A DNA stretch of 64,000 bases, from contig NZ_BAAAWE010000001.1 of NCBI RefSeq assembly GCF_039534915.1, forward strand, positions 7,812,001-7,876,000. The letters run 5' to 3'. The notes beneath the pieces are model-generated. The model was not told where the DNA came from and searched no databases. It worked only from the letters and a program-made list of their open reading frames with translations. This document shows positions 40,204 to 49,338 of the stretch, in pieces (the first letter of the stretch is position 1; each line of letters opens with the position of its first letter). This stretch comes from Streptomyces roseofulvus. GTDB taxonomy: Bacteria > Actinomycetota > Actinomycetes > Streptomycetales > Streptomycetaceae. A program made the position numbers and the translations under genes.

Positions 40204-40637
40204 TCACGCCCAGGTGCGGGAGCACAGCACCAGGCGGTGGCCGTCCGGGTCCTCCACCGTCACCCCGTACGCGTCCCAGTACGGGTGGTGCGAGACGACC
40301 CGGGTGCCGCCGGCCGCGACCAGCCGCTCAGGGCCTCGTCGGGCGGTTCGCCCAGGTAGACCACGAACGGGTCGTCGACGGTGGGCGGGGGATCGAGCGG
40401 GGCCGCCGGGTCGCGGGTCAGCTCGAAGTGCCGGCCGCCGCCCCGCGGGCCGACCATCAGCAGATCGTGCGTCCCCGGCTCGTCCGCGGTGGAACGCCAC
40501 TGCACCGCGCGCCCGAGCCCGCCGACCTAGAAGCGTTCGGCGGCGGCGAGATCGCGGGACGGCCGGGCGATGCGGACGTGGGCGGCGGGTGAGATCGCCG
40601 GGTCGCCTTCGGCGGCGTGCGGACGCGTGTCGCTCAT
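40204..40637 (-). pseudogene. VOC/glyoxalase-family gene, nonsense plus frameshift
   Basis: From ATG 40637 the minus strand encodes MSDTRPHAAEGDPAISPAAH, VRIARPSRDLAAAERF, then TAG at 40527-40529 where relatives have Tyr (ERFY), then VGGLGRAVQWRSTADEPGTH and FELTRDPAAPL. A one-base shift near 40325 moves the C-terminus (RLVAAGGTRVVSHHPYWDAY, GVTVEDPDGHRLVLCSRTWA) into another frame. All parts of a vicinal-oxygen-chelate fold are present, but it cannot be made as one protein. Confidence 0.8.
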
Positions 40638-40819
40638 GGTGCGACTTTACGATCTTGCACCCGGAGCGCTGCCGACGCCGGAGCCGGAGCCGGAGCCGAA
40701 GCGCGTCGATGCGCGGAAGCTCGTGCGCAGGGCGCTTTTCCGTCATGTCCGAACAGGCGGGTGGCCGGAGTAGGGTGGGCCGACACCATCGCGGTCAGAG
40801 GTCTAAGGAGTTCCGGGGC

Positions 40820-41626
40820 ATGTCCAAGCGGGAGAGGTGGAACGCGCTCCTGGAGCTGCTGGCCACCGAGGGCAGGCTGGAGGTCGAGGAGACCGCCGTG
40901 GCGCTGGACGTCTCGGCCGCCACGATCCGCCGGGACCTCGACGAGCTCGCCGAGCAGCAGATGCTGGTCCGCACACGCGGTGGCGCCCTCGCGCACGGCG
41001 TCTCCTACGAGCTGCCGCTCCGCTACAAGTCCTCCCGCCACGCCTCCGAGAAGCAGCGCATCGCCGCCGCCGCCGTCGAGCTCGTCGGCGAGGGGGACGT
41101 GGTGGGACTCAACGGGGGGACGACCACGACCGAGGTGGCCCGCGCCCTGGCCCTCCGGGCCGGCGGGGGCCGGCGCGAGGCGTCGGACGCCACGGACGTC
41201 ACCGCCCCCGTCTTCACCGTCGTGACCAACGCCCTCAACATCGCCGGCGAACTCGCCGTGCGCCCCCAGATCAAGCTCGTCGTCACCGGCGGCGTGGCCC
41301 GGCCCCAGACGTACGAGCTGGTCGGTCCGCTGACCGCGGGGGTGCTCGACGAGGTCGTCCTCGACGTCGCCGTCCTGGGCGTCGACGGGATCGACCCGCG
41401 GCTCGGCGTGATGACCCGCCAGGAGGACGAGGCGAGCATCAGCAGGCTGTTCGCGGAGCGCGCCCAGCGGGTCGTCGTGGTCGCCGACTCGTCGAAGATG
41501 GGCAAGCGTGCCTTCGCCCGGATCTGCGGACTCGACGCCGTCGACGTCGTCGTCACCGACGCGGAGGCCCCCGCGGACGCGGTCGCCCGACTGGAGGACG
41601 TCGGCATCAAGGTGCTCAGGGTCTGA
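40820..41626 (+). CDS. DeoR/GlpR-family transcriptional regulator
   Basis: A 268-residue sugar-responsive repressor. The N-terminal DeoR helix-turn-helix is RWNALLELLATEGRLEVEET, AVALDVSAATIRRDLDELAE, QQMLVRTRGGA. The C-terminal DeoRC sugar-phosphate sensor contains VGLNGGTTTTEVARAL, VVTNALNIAGEL, VVTGGVARPQTYELVG and VVVADSSKMGKRAFARI. AAGGAG precedes ATG 40820. An insert of about 15 residues (AGGGRREASDATDVT) lies between sensor strands. It faces the NEW3-protein/GH109 operon, its likely target. Confidence 0.92.
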   Translation: MSKRERWNALLELLATEGRLEVEETAVALDVSAATIRRDLDELAEQQMLVRTRGGALAHGVSYELPLRYKSSRHASEKQRIAAAAVELVGEGDVVGLNGGTTTTEVARALALRAGGGRREASDATDVTAPVFTVVTNALNIAGELAVRPQIKLVVTGGVARPQTYELVGPLTAGVLDEVVLDVAVLGVDGIDPRLGVMTRQEDEASISRLFAERAQRVVVVADSSKMGKRAFARICGLDAVDVVVTDAEAPADAVARLEDVGIKVLRV

Positions 41627-41645
41627 GGGTCCCCGACAGCCGGAA

Positions 41646-41680
41646 CCGCCCCGGGCGCCATGGGGGGACGTCCGGGGCGG
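41646..41680. terminator. hairpin between convergent genes
   Basis: Perfect 9-bp stem CCGCCCCGG / CCGGGGCGG with a 17-nt loop, midway between the DeoR gene and the convergent secreted-protein gene. Confidence 0.6.
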
Positions 41681-41699
41681 CGGGATCACGTGCGGGGGA

Positions 41700-42728
41700 T
41701 CAGGGTGCGATCGCCAGATCGAAGACGTGGACGTTGCCGTTGGCCGGCAGCACCACGAACTCCACCTGCTTGGCGGGGTCGAGCGGGACGGAGTGGGCGA
41801 AGACGCGGTACGCGATGCCCGCGTTTCCGTAGCCGCTCGGCCGGTTGCGCCCGTCGCTCGACGCGACGAGCGTCGCGCCGTGGGCGTTCGCCGGGTCGAA
41901 CGACCAGTTCGGGAAGCCGATCGTGCCGGTGTCGCTCGTCCCGTCCGTGTAGGAGACGGTCACGGTGCCGGACGCCCCGCTGGTGACGCCCGAGCCCAGC
42001 AGGACCAGCCGGCTGCCGCTCCCGGCCAGGGTGATGGCCTGTCCCGCCGAGGAGACGTTGTTCCTGGTGCCGCTCGGGACGTCCGGCCAGCGGAGGGTGG
42101 CGCCGAGGGCGGAGACGGGCTCGCCCGGGCGCAGGCCGACGGCGGCGAGCTTCTGCGCGGAGAAGCTGTTGCCCTCGCCGTCGTAGTTGCCGGGCCTGGT
42201 GTCGCTCTCGTCGGTCACGCCCACGTTGTTGTACGCGGCGGCCAGCCCCGGCAGGGGAGTACCGCTGCGCTCCGTGCGCGTGGCGGTGGCGGAGCCGGCG
42301 CCGTCGCCGCCCTGGTACGTGGCGGTCGCCGTGAAGGTGCGGATGGTGAACCCGGCCCGCTTCTCCGGGACTTGGATCCGGAAGGTGGCCACGGCGGAGG
42401 CACCTGCGGCCAGGGCCCCGTCCACCTGGACGGCGGACGGCTGCACGGCCCAGCCGACAGGCCCGCCGAAGGTCACCTTCAGCGCACGCATGCGCTGCGG
42501 CCCGGCGTTGGTGACGGTCACCTTCACCGTCGAGATGGCCGGGCCGTCCAGATCGACGGGCGAGATGGCCACCTCGGTCCCGGCGGCGGCCGGGCGGGTT
42601 TCCGACGAGACGGCTGTGGCCGCGGTCTGTACAGGGGCCGTGGCCGTGGCCGTCGAGGCCGGGGCGAGGCTGAGCGCGCCCGCCACGGCCATCGCTCCGA
42701 GCGAGCCGATCAGTCCTGTTGGTCTCAC
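41700..42728 (-). CDS. secreted NEW3-type domain protein (glycosidase accessory)
   Basis: A 342-residue exported protein with a signal peptide (GSLGAMAVAGALSLAPASTA). Residues about 45-155 form a NEW3/CARDB-like beta-sandwich (ISTVKVTVTNAGPQRMRALK, then QVDGALAAGASAVATFRIQV). The C-terminal domain (AAYNNVGVTDESDTRPGNYD, FSAQKLAAVGLRPG, LVLLGSGVTSGASGTVTVSY) is the kind appended to Streptomyces alpha-galactosidases and mannosidases. Here there is no catalytic domain. AAGGAG precedes GTG 42728. It lies 34 bp downstream of the GH109-like gene in the same operon. Confidence 0.8.
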   Translation of the reverse strand: MRPTGLIGSLGAMAVAGALSLAPASTATATAPVQTAATAVSSETRPAAAGTEVAISPVDLDGPAISTVKVTVTNAGPQRMRALKVTFGGPVGWAVQPSAVQVDGALAAGASAVATFRIQVPEKRAGFTIRTFTATATYQGGDGAGSATATRTERSGTPLPGLAAAYNNVGVTDESDTRPGNYDGEGNSFSAQKLAAVGLRPGEPVSALGATLRWPDVPSGTRNNVSSAGQAITLAGSGSRLVLLGSGVTSGASGTVTVSYTDGTSDTGTIGFPNWSFDPANAHGATLVASSDGRNRPSGYGNAGIAYRVFAHSVPLDPAKQVEFVVLPANGNVHVFDLAIAP

Positions 42729-42762
42729 GTGCTGCTCCTTCGGGGGAGGGGAGGAGGCCCGG

Positions 42763-44205
42763 TCAGGCGACGGGAGGCATCTCGGTCGTGCGCGAGTCGA
42801 GGCCCATGCGGAGGTTGACCCAGGCGCCACGGGTGAAGTCGGGGATCTCCACCGGACGGCCCTTGGCTGCCAGGGACATGACACTCAGGGGCACGGGGGC
42901 GCACCAGGCGGCGGAGTCGTAGACGTCGATGTCGGGCACCAGGCCGGCCCGCATGAGCTGGACGGTCCGCCACTGGAGCACGTAGTCCATGCCGCCGTGG
43001 CCGCCGTTGTTCGCGGCGTCGTCGCCGATCTTCTTCCACAGCCAGTGGTCGAACTCCTTGCGGTACGAGCCGAAGTCCCGCCAGGAGTGCCCGCTGTGGT
43101 CGGGCTCCACGTAGATGCGCCCGCCGCCGGCCGACACCACGCCCGCGTAGTCCTCGAAGATCCCCCGGCTGCCGGCGAGCGTGTTGATCCGGCTGTACGG
43201 GCGCGGCGAGCTCACGTCGTGCTCGGCGCGGATGATCCGGCCCTTGGCGGTCTCGATCAGACAGGTGACCAGATCGCCGTTGACGTACGTCTCCTTCCAC
43301 GACGGGTGGTGGGCGGGCACGAACCGCGCCCGGTAGTCGGCCAGGCCCTTCGGCTCCGTCGCCGTGGCCGTCAGCGTGGTCATCCGGTCGCCCCGGTTGA
43401 TGTCCATGGCCGCGGCGATCGGCGCGAGGCCGTGCATGGCGTAGAAGGAGGCGGTGCTGCGGGTGTGCCACAGCCGGCGCCACGCGTCGGTGTAGTACGT
43501 GTCGGAGAACAGCAGCGCCCGCAGGTCGTGCTGGTAGCCGCCGTGTCCGTTGGTGATGTCGCCGAACAGGCCCTCGTGCGCCATCTTCAGCATGGCCAGC
43601 TCGTTCCGGCCGTAGCTGCAGTTCTCCGAGAGCATGAGGTGCCGGCGGGTGCGCTCGGAGGTGTCGACGAGGTCCCACAGCTCGTCGAGCTCGGTGGCGA
43701 TGGGCAGCTCGACGATCACGTGCTTGCCGGCCAGCAGCGCGGCCTTGCCCTGCTCGTAGTGGAACTCCCAGGGCGTGGCGATGTAGACGAGGTCGATGTC
43801 GTCGCGCTCCAGCATCCGTGCGTACGCGTCGGCGGACCCGCCGTACTCGGCGGGGCGGGGCTTGCCGGCGGCGGCGAGCCCGTCGGCGGTGCGCCTGGCC
43901 CGGTCGGCCCGGATGTCGCAGACGGCGGTGACGACGCAGCCCGGGACGACGGACCATCCGGTGGTCATGCCGGAGCCCCGGTTGCCCAGGCCGATCACGC
44001 CGACCCGCACCGTCCTGTGCGCGCTGTACGGCACGTCGATCATCGACCTCTGCCCCGGCCGCCGGGGCGGAACGGGGGCCGCCGAGGGCGCCGCGGCGGC
44101 GACGGACGAGGCCCCCGCCCCGGCGGCGAGCGCCCCGGTGGTCGCCAGCGCACCCCCCAGAAGCAGGCGGCGTGAGACGGCGCGGATTTCTGGCATGTTC
44201 GTCAT
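42763..44205 (-). CDS. GH109-like Gfo/Idh/MocA protein, TAT-exported (putative alpha-N-acetylgalactosaminidase)
   Basis: A 480-residue NAD-dependent glycosidase-type protein. The twin-arginine signal peptide is VSRRLLLGGALATTGALAAG. The Rossmann motif is RVGVIGLGNRGSGM (about 67-80), followed by IDLVYIATPWEFHYEQGKAA and HVIVELPIA. The stretch SENCSYGRNELAMLKMAHEG, then LFGDITNGHGGYQHDLRALL and DINRGDRMTTL is characteristic of family GH109. That family cleaves alpha-N-acetylgalactosaminides by an NAD redox mechanism. TAT export fits delivery with bound cofactor. It is the first gene of a two-gene operon. Confidence 0.88.
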   Translation of the reverse strand: MTNMPEIRAVSRRLLLGGALATTGALAAGAGASSVAAAAPSAAPVPPRRPGQRSMIDVPYSAHRTVRVGVIGLGNRGSGMTTGWSVVPGCVVTAVCDIRADRARRTADGLAAAGKPRPAEYGGSADAYARMLERDDIDLVYIATPWEFHYEQGKAALLAGKHVIVELPIATELDELWDLVDTSERTRRHLMLSENCSYGRNELAMLKMAHEGLFGDITNGHGGYQHDLRALLFSDTYYTDAWRRLWHTRSTASFYAMHGLAPIAAAMDINRGDRMTTLTATATEPKGLADYRARFVPAHHPSWKETYVNGDLVTCLIETAKGRIIRAEHDVSSPRPYSRINTLAGSRGIFEDYAGVVSAGGGRIYVEPDHSGHSWRDFGSYRKEFDHWLWKKIGDDAANNGGHGGMDYVLQWRTVQLMRAGLVPDIDVYDSAAWCAPVPLSVMSLAAKGRPVEIPDFTRGAWVNLRMGLDSRTTEMPPVA

Positions 44206-44475
44206 CGCTCCTCGGTCCGTGCGGGCAGCGGGTGCGGCAACGACTCTGACGGCGCGGCCGAGGGCATGTCAATAGATGCTCATTACCATCCCCTTCGAAG
44301 CATTCGCGCGCAACAATGGCGCGGATTCACGCATGTACGCACGCATTCGAGGGGAGGAAGGGGAGAGGGGCGTGTGCGGGGTCCCGGGACCGGAGGGGCG
44401 TGGAGGGCGCCCCGGGCGTACCTCGGGCGGACCCCGGGCGGCCGCCAGGACCGGCGCCTGATCCGCCGAACTAGC
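44206..44475. other. divergent promoter region
   Basis: 270 bp between the GH109-like gene and the giant ORF. The part at 44265-44350 is unusually A/T-rich for the window and contains short imperfect dyads (GCGCGCAACAATGGCGCG). TTGACA reads on the minus strand near 44266-44271. It presumably holds promoters for both genes; I cannot fix -10 elements. Confidence 0.35.
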
Positions 44476-47400
44476 ATGTCGGCCATGACGAGGACGCAGG
44501 TGGGGGCGGCGGAACGGCTGCTGCGCGCGATGGTCGCGGACGATCGGCCCGCGGACGGCGCGGGCCCGCGGAGCGGTGACGCGCTGCGAGCGGTCGAAGA
44601 GACGCGGCCCGCGCGCTCCGTCGCGGCCAAGGTCGCCGAGGCGGGCGGCGCCGACGAGGAAACCGCGCGACGGCTGAGCGAGTTGACGGCACGTCACCTC
44701 GGCGGGGACGCGGCACGCTGGTGTGCCCTGTACGACGCGCTGATCGGACACCGGGGCGGACTCCCCGCACTCCTGGCCGCCCTCGTACCTCCGGTGCCGT
44801 CCGCGCGGCCGGAAACCGACGGCGCGCTCCGTCCGCCCGCACCCCGCAGCGTCCACCGCACCCTCGGCCTGCTCCTCGCACACGCCGAGCCGCAGCACGC
44901 CGCCACCGCGTTCGCTGCCCTGCCCGAGCGGGTCACGACGGAACTCCTGGCCGGCGGCACCCTCCCGCCGCCCGCCCTCGTCGACGCCGTCGTCGCCCAC
45001 GGCGACACCCGCACCCGGGCCGCCCTGGCCCGCCACCCCCGCCTCGACACCCGCGTCCTGGCCCGGCTGGCCGAGACCGGCGACCCCCACGTCACCGCCA
45101 CCGTCTACCGCAACCCGCGCACCACCCAGTCCCTGCGCCGCACCATCGCCGAGCGGTTCGACGCCGTCCCGCTCGACGCCACCCTCCGCGCCGAACTGAC
45201 CGCGCCGGGCGGCGCCGTCCCGCGCACCTGGCTCACCCCGCTGCTCGGCACCGGCGACCCGCGGCTCGTGGTGCCGGCCCTGCGCTGGGGGGTCCGCCAG
45301 GTCGCCCAGGAGTACGCCCTGCTGAGGATCTGGGAGCGCACCGGCCCGGAGGCCGTACGCGCCCTGCTCGCCGCCCCCACCGCCGAAACCGGGCTGAGCC
45401 GCGCCGCCGTGGACACCGTCACCGCCGCCCTGGCCGCCCCGGACGGCGACGGGCCGCGCCGCCTGCGCGAACAGGGGGAACCGTACGAGGACCCCGCCCG
45501 CCTGCCCGCGCTGCTCGCCACCGCCCGGGGCACCAGCACCCTGCGCGACCTGCTGTCCGAGCCCTACGCCCATGACCTCGACGCCCTCGCCGAGGCCCAT
45601 GCCGAGACCCCGTTCATGCCGAAGGCGTGCGAGGAACTGGCCCGCCACGAGGCGGCGACCGACGCACAGCGCCACGCGTTCCGCCTCAGCGCCCTCAACG
45701 AGCCCTGGCGCGCCGGAGGCCGCCGCGCCGGCAACACCACCCCGCCCGCGCGGCGCCTCGCCGAGGAGGAACTCGACGAGAGCGCCGCCGACTGGGCGGA
45801 GGGCATGGCGGTGGCCGGACTCCTCGACCCGGTCGACCTGATCGTCACCGCGCGCCCCGCCGCCCACGCCCTGAGCGCCCTCGCCCGCCTCGCCGACCGG
45901 GACCTGCTCGGCACCGCGGCCACCGCCGAACTGCGCGCACGCACGACGACACACCTGGGGGAGCGGGACGAGACCTGGGCGGCGCTCGACACCCTGCTGC
46001 CCCAGCACCCCACCACTCTCGCCGACGTGATCGCCGAGGCAGGCAGGACCGAACCCCCGGCGGCGGCCGCCCCACCCCTCGCCGCAGGCGCGGACGAGCC
46101 CGCACCGCCGGCCGAGTCGCACCGCCCCCCACACACCCTCCACCGACGCGACCACGAACACGCCGTGGCCGCCCTCGACCTCCTGTACTCCCTCGCCCCG
46201 GAGGGCGCCCCACGGCCGGACGACCCCGACGTCCTGCGCGCCCTGAGCGCGTACGAGCCCGCCGTCGCACCCGGCCTCGCCGAGTTGCGCGCCCAACCAC
46301 CGGAGACCTACGGATCCAGCGCCCAGCACACCGAACGCGCCTACGTCCAGGGCGTGGTGTCCGCCGAGGAACTCCTCACCCTGCTTCCCGCCCGGCGCCT
46401 GCTCCTCCTGCCCCACGACTGGCGGCGGCTCGCCTTCGCCGCCGCGTGGCGCACCGCTCTCGCCCGCACCCTGCGCGCCGAACTCGGCACCGACCCCGAC
46501 GCCTGGCTCCGGCTCGCCGCGACCGTCACGGCGTCCGAAGCCGCCTCGGAGGCACTGACCTGGGCGGATCTGCTGCAGCGCGTCCGGTCCGGCGCAGAGC
46601 CGGCGGCTCCCGCGGCAGCGGTCATCGGCAGGGCCAAGCCGGGCACCCCCGACGAGGCCATCAGGCTGCTGGAGCGCGGCGACCACCTGTGGGCCTGGCC
46701 GGAAGGCACCCTGCTGTGCCTCGCCGACCCCGACGTGGTCGACGCCGTCCTGCCCCGCCTCGGCCCCGACGGCCCGTGGCTGCTCGCCGCGTACCTCCTT
46801 CGCCACGACCGCACCCCCCGCACCGTCCTCGACCGGCTGCTCGCGGACCGCGACCGCGCGGCGCTGCGCGTCCTCGCCGCCCAGTCCCGCTGGCTGGGGC
46901 GGAGCGGCGCGATCGGGCGCCTGGTCGACCTCGACGACCCCGAGGTCGACCTCGCCCTGCTGCGGCAGTGGACGCCGCGCCCCCACGCCCACCGGATCGT
47001 CGCCCGCTCCCGGCCCACCGCGGGAGCACCGTCCCTCGGCGCCCGAGTGCTGGCCGAGTGGCGCGCCGAGGGCTCCGCCCGGCCGCCCGGCGGCCTGATG
47101 TGGCTGTGCTCCGCCGAACCCGACCTCGTCGAGGAACTGCTCGACAGAGAAGGGACGATGCTCGGCCTCGGCCATCAACTCCTCGGCTGCCTCAGGCTGT
47201 ACGAGCACGGCGGCGCCGACCGGCTGGCCCGGCTCGCGGGCCGCGACGCGCTGGGCCGCTCCGCCACCACCGTCTGCGCGAAGGCGCTGGCGTCCGCCGA
47301 CCCCGCCGCCGTCCTCCGCTCCCGGCTCGACCGCGAACTGGCGCCCGAGAAACTCGTCCGGAAGCTGCGGAAGGCCCGCCACGCCCCCCACGCCCGCGAC

Positions 47401-47922
47401 CTCGTCGAGTCCCTTCCGCCCGGCGAGCCCGTGGACTGGGCGGCCCTCGAAGCCGTCCACGCCGAGGAGCCGCTCCCGTACTGGCGGGACCTCGTCCGCC
47501 TGGACGGCACCCCCGAGGACGTACGGCTCCGGCACGCGGCCCTCCTGCCCGAGCCGGGCCCCGACGGCCTGCCCGGCAGTGCCCGGCTCACCCGGGAACG
47601 CGCCCGGCACGGCCTCGGCGACCACTTCCCGTGCGCGCCGACCACCCAACTGGACGGCCTGCTCACGGCCGGGCTCCTCGACGCCACGGACCTCCTCCAC
47701 CTCGCGGCCCCGGCCGCGCGGCTGCTCGCCTACCTGGCCGAGGCCGCCCGCCGTACGGACGCCCCGCCCCAGGCGGCCGGGGCCCGTGCCCTGCTCGCGG
47801 AGCTCGTACGCTCCGGACCCGGCACGGACCCGACGGCCTGGCGCCGCGTCGCCCAGCGGCTCACCGGCCTCGACCCCGCATGGGATCCGGTCTCGACGGT
47901 GGAGGCGCTGCTCGCCGGCTGA
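44476..47922 (+). CDS. giant 1,148-residue alpha-solenoid-like protein of unknown function
   Basis: The protein is almost entirely helical and Leu/Ala/Arg-rich, with motifs recalling HEAT or leucine-rich-variant repeats: HGDTRTRAALARHPRLDTRV, LARLAETGDPHVTATVYRNP, DRAALRVLAAQSRWLGRSGA, IGRLVDLDDPEVDLALLRQW. It has no signal peptide, TM helix, ATPase or nuclease motif. Starts at ATG 44476 or 44485 lack an SD sequence, so the mRNA may be leaderless. The opposite strand is also open for 1,229 codons, but that frame is Gly/Gln/Val-rich antisense. The plus frame has natural helical composition. Possibly a scaffold. Confidence 0.8.
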   Translation: MSAMTRTQVGAAERLLRAMVADDRPADGAGPRSGDALRAVEETRPARSVAAKVAEAGGADEETARRLSELTARHLGGDAARWCALYDALIGHRGGLPALLAALVPPVPSARPETDGALRPPAPRSVHRTLGLLLAHAEPQHAATAFAALPERVTTELLAGGTLPPPALVDAVVAHGDTRTRAALARHPRLDTRVLARLAETGDPHVTATVYRNPRTTQSLRRTIAERFDAVPLDATLRAELTAPGGAVPRTWLTPLLGTGDPRLVVPALRWGVRQVAQEYALLRIWERTGPEAVRALLAAPTAETGLSRAAVDTVTAALAAPDGDGPRRLREQGEPYEDPARLPALLATARGTSTLRDLLSEPYAHDLDALAEAHAETPFMPKACEELARHEAATDAQRHAFRLSALNEPWRAGGRRAGNTTPPARRLAEEELDESAADWAEGMAVAGLLDPVDLIVTARPAAHALSALARLADRDLLGTAATAELRARTTTHLGERDETWAALDTLLPQHPTTLADVIAEAGRTEPPAAAAPPLAAGADEPAPPAESHRPPHTLHRRDHEHAVAALDLLYSLAPEGAPRPDDPDVLRALSAYEPAVAPGLAELRAQPPETYGSSAQHTERAYVQGVVSAEELLTLLPARRLLLLPHDWRRLAFAAAWRTALARTLRAELGTDPDAWLRLAATVTASEAASEALTWADLLQRVRSGAEPAAPAAAVIGRAKPGTPDEAIRLLERGDHLWAWPEGTLLCLADPDVVDAVLPRLGPDGPWLLAAYLLRHDRTPRTVLDRLLADRDRAALRVLAAQSRWLGRSGAIGRLVDLDDPEVDLALLRQWTPRPHAHRIVARSRPTAGAPSLGARVLAEWRAEGSARPPGGLMWLCSAEPDLVEELLDREGTMLGLGHQLLGCLRLYEHGGADRLARLAGRDALGRSATTVCAKALASADPAAVLRSRLDRELAPEKLVRKLRKARHAPHARDLVESLPPGEPVDWAALEAVHAEEPLPYWRDLVRLDGTPEDVRLRHAALLPEPGPDGLPGSARLTRERARHGLGDHFPCAPTTQLDGLLTAGLLDATDLLHLAAPAARLLAYLAEAARRTDAPPQAAGARALLAELVRSGPGTDPTAWRRVAQRLTGLDPAWDPVSTVEALLAG

Positions 47923-48003
47923 GAAGCGTCGAAGGACCTCGACCTCCGTCAGTGCCACGGAAATCCGCTTGCCCCGCGCGCGTCACGGACCGACCATGGC
48001 GCG

Positions 48004-48792
48004 GTGACGCATCCTGACGAGCAGCCCAGGTCCGACACCGCACGGCCGGTCGCGCTGGTGACCGGCGTCGGCCGCACCGTCGGCATCGGCGCGGGCGTGG
48101 CGCTGCGGCTGGCCCAGGCCGGATGGAACGTGGCCTTCACGTACTGGACGCCCTACGACGCCCGTATGGCGTGGGGCGTCGAGGCCGACGCGGCGGACAG
48201 CATCGCCCGCGCCCTCGCGGAGCGCGGCGCCGACACGGCGGCGGTGGAGGCGGACCTCGCCGACCCGGGCGCCCCGGAGCACGTCTTCGACGAGGTCGAG
48301 CAGCGCCTGGGCGGCGTCACCGCCCTGGTGATGTGCCACTGCGAGTCCGTCGACTCCGGACTCCTCGACACGACCCTGGAGAGCTTCGACCGGCACTTCG
48401 CCGTGAACGCGCGCGCCACCTGGCTGCTGATCCGCGAGTACGGCCGCCGCTTCACCGGCACGCCCGGATCGGGACGGATCATCGCCCTCACCAGCGACCA
48501 CACCGTCGGCAACCTGCCGTACGGAGCGAGCAAGGGAGCCCTGGACCGCATCACCCTGGCCGCCGCCCACGAACTCGCCCACCTCGGGATCACGGCCAAC
48601 GTCGTCAACCCCGGCCCGGTGGACACCGGTTGGATGTCCGACGCCGTCCGGGAGCAGGTCCTGAGCCGGACTCCGCTCGGCCGCCTCGGCACCCCGCAGG
48701 ACGCGGCGCACCTCGTGGACTTCCTCTGCACGCCGGAAGGCCAGTGGATCAACGGCCAACTCCTCATGAGCAACGGCGGACTGGCCGGCTGA
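48004..48792 (+). CDS. short-chain dehydrogenase/reductase
   Basis: A 262-residue SDR with an atypical cofactor motif, VTGVGRTVGIGAGVALRLAQ (TGxxRxxGIG), as in FabG-like or FabI-like reductases. The catalytic set is Ser in IIALTSDHTVGN and the YGASKGA (YxxxK) motif near residue 180. The end GQWINGQLLMSNGGLAG is classical. The central HCESVDSGLLDTTLE region replaces the usual NNAG with a CHCE string. GTG 48004 is the first sensible start. The substrate is unknown. Confidence 0.9.
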   Translation: MTHPDEQPRSDTARPVALVTGVGRTVGIGAGVALRLAQAGWNVAFTYWTPYDARMAWGVEADAADSIARALAERGADTAAVEADLADPGAPEHVFDEVEQRLGGVTALVMCHCESVDSGLLDTTLESFDRHFAVNARATWLLIREYGRRFTGTPGSGRIIALTSDHTVGNLPYGASKGALDRITLAAAHELAHLGITANVVNPGPVDTGWMSDAVREQVLSRTPLGRLGTPQDAAHLVDFLCTPEGQWINGQLLMSNGGLAG

Positions 48793-48809
48793 CTCCCCTA
48801 GGGGAAGCG

Positions 48810-49208
48810 CTACGAGGCAGCGGGCGTCCGCCCGATCCGATGCCCGACCCAGCCACCCAGGGCGACGCTCCCCGTATGCCGCAGACCCGCCCCGGCAGCC
48901 GCCTCGGCGATGTCGTCGACGCTCTCGTGTCCGGGCTTGCCGGTCCTCGGCGTCAGCACCCAGACCGTCCCGCCCTCGGACCACGGCCCGAGGTCGTACT
49001 CCAGCGCACTCGCCAGATCGCCGTCCCCCGACCGCCACCAGTACAGGACGACGTCCACCGCGACGCCGTCGTCCTCGTCCTCGTCCAGCAGTGCGCTGCC
49101 CGTGGCCTGCCGCACGTCGTCCCGGAGTTCCGGATCGGTGTCGTCGTCCCAGCCGATCTCCCGTACGGTCTGCCCCGCCTGGAGCCCCATCCGGCCCGCG
49201 TATGCCAC
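48810..49208 (-). CDS. DUF3052-family protein
   Basis: A 132-residue acidic protein: MGLQAGQTVREIGWDDDTDP, ELRDDVRQATGSALLDEDED, VVLYWWRSGDGDLASALEYD, TVWVLTPRTGKPGHESVDDI. This follows the DUF3052 pattern found throughout actinobacteria next to many unrelated genes. GTG 49208 is chosen because GGGAGG lies upstream and the family length fits. No enzymatic role is known to me. Confidence 0.85.
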   Translation of the reverse strand: MAYAGRMGLQAGQTVREIGWDDDTDPELRDDVRQATGSALLDEDEDDGVAVDVVLYWWRSGDGDLASALEYDLGPWSEGGTVWVLTPRTGKPGHESVDDIAEAAAGAGLRHTGSVALGGWVGHRIGRTPAAS

Positions 49209-49338
49209 CGCTCCCACCTCCCGCTTCCTCCGCCCGTGCGCGGACAGCCAAGCAGAAGCGGCTCCACCGCGCGAGGAGCGGTCCGGCCGATGACGGAGGG
49301 CGATCCGGCGCCCGTCACGCGATCGGCCGGACCGGTTC

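Noticed and set aside
44270..44300. CTCATTACCATC considered as a fourth Zur-like site
   Set aside because: Only one half resembles the Zur box and the dyad is missing. The neighbouring genes have no zinc link.
44269..47958. 1,229-codon minus-strand open frame opposite the giant protein
   Set aside because: The translation is Gly/Val/Gln/Arg-rich with no hydrophobic core pattern, and it starts inside the divergent promoter region. The plus frame has normal helical composition, so the minus frame is taken as an antisense artefact of G/C-rich codons.
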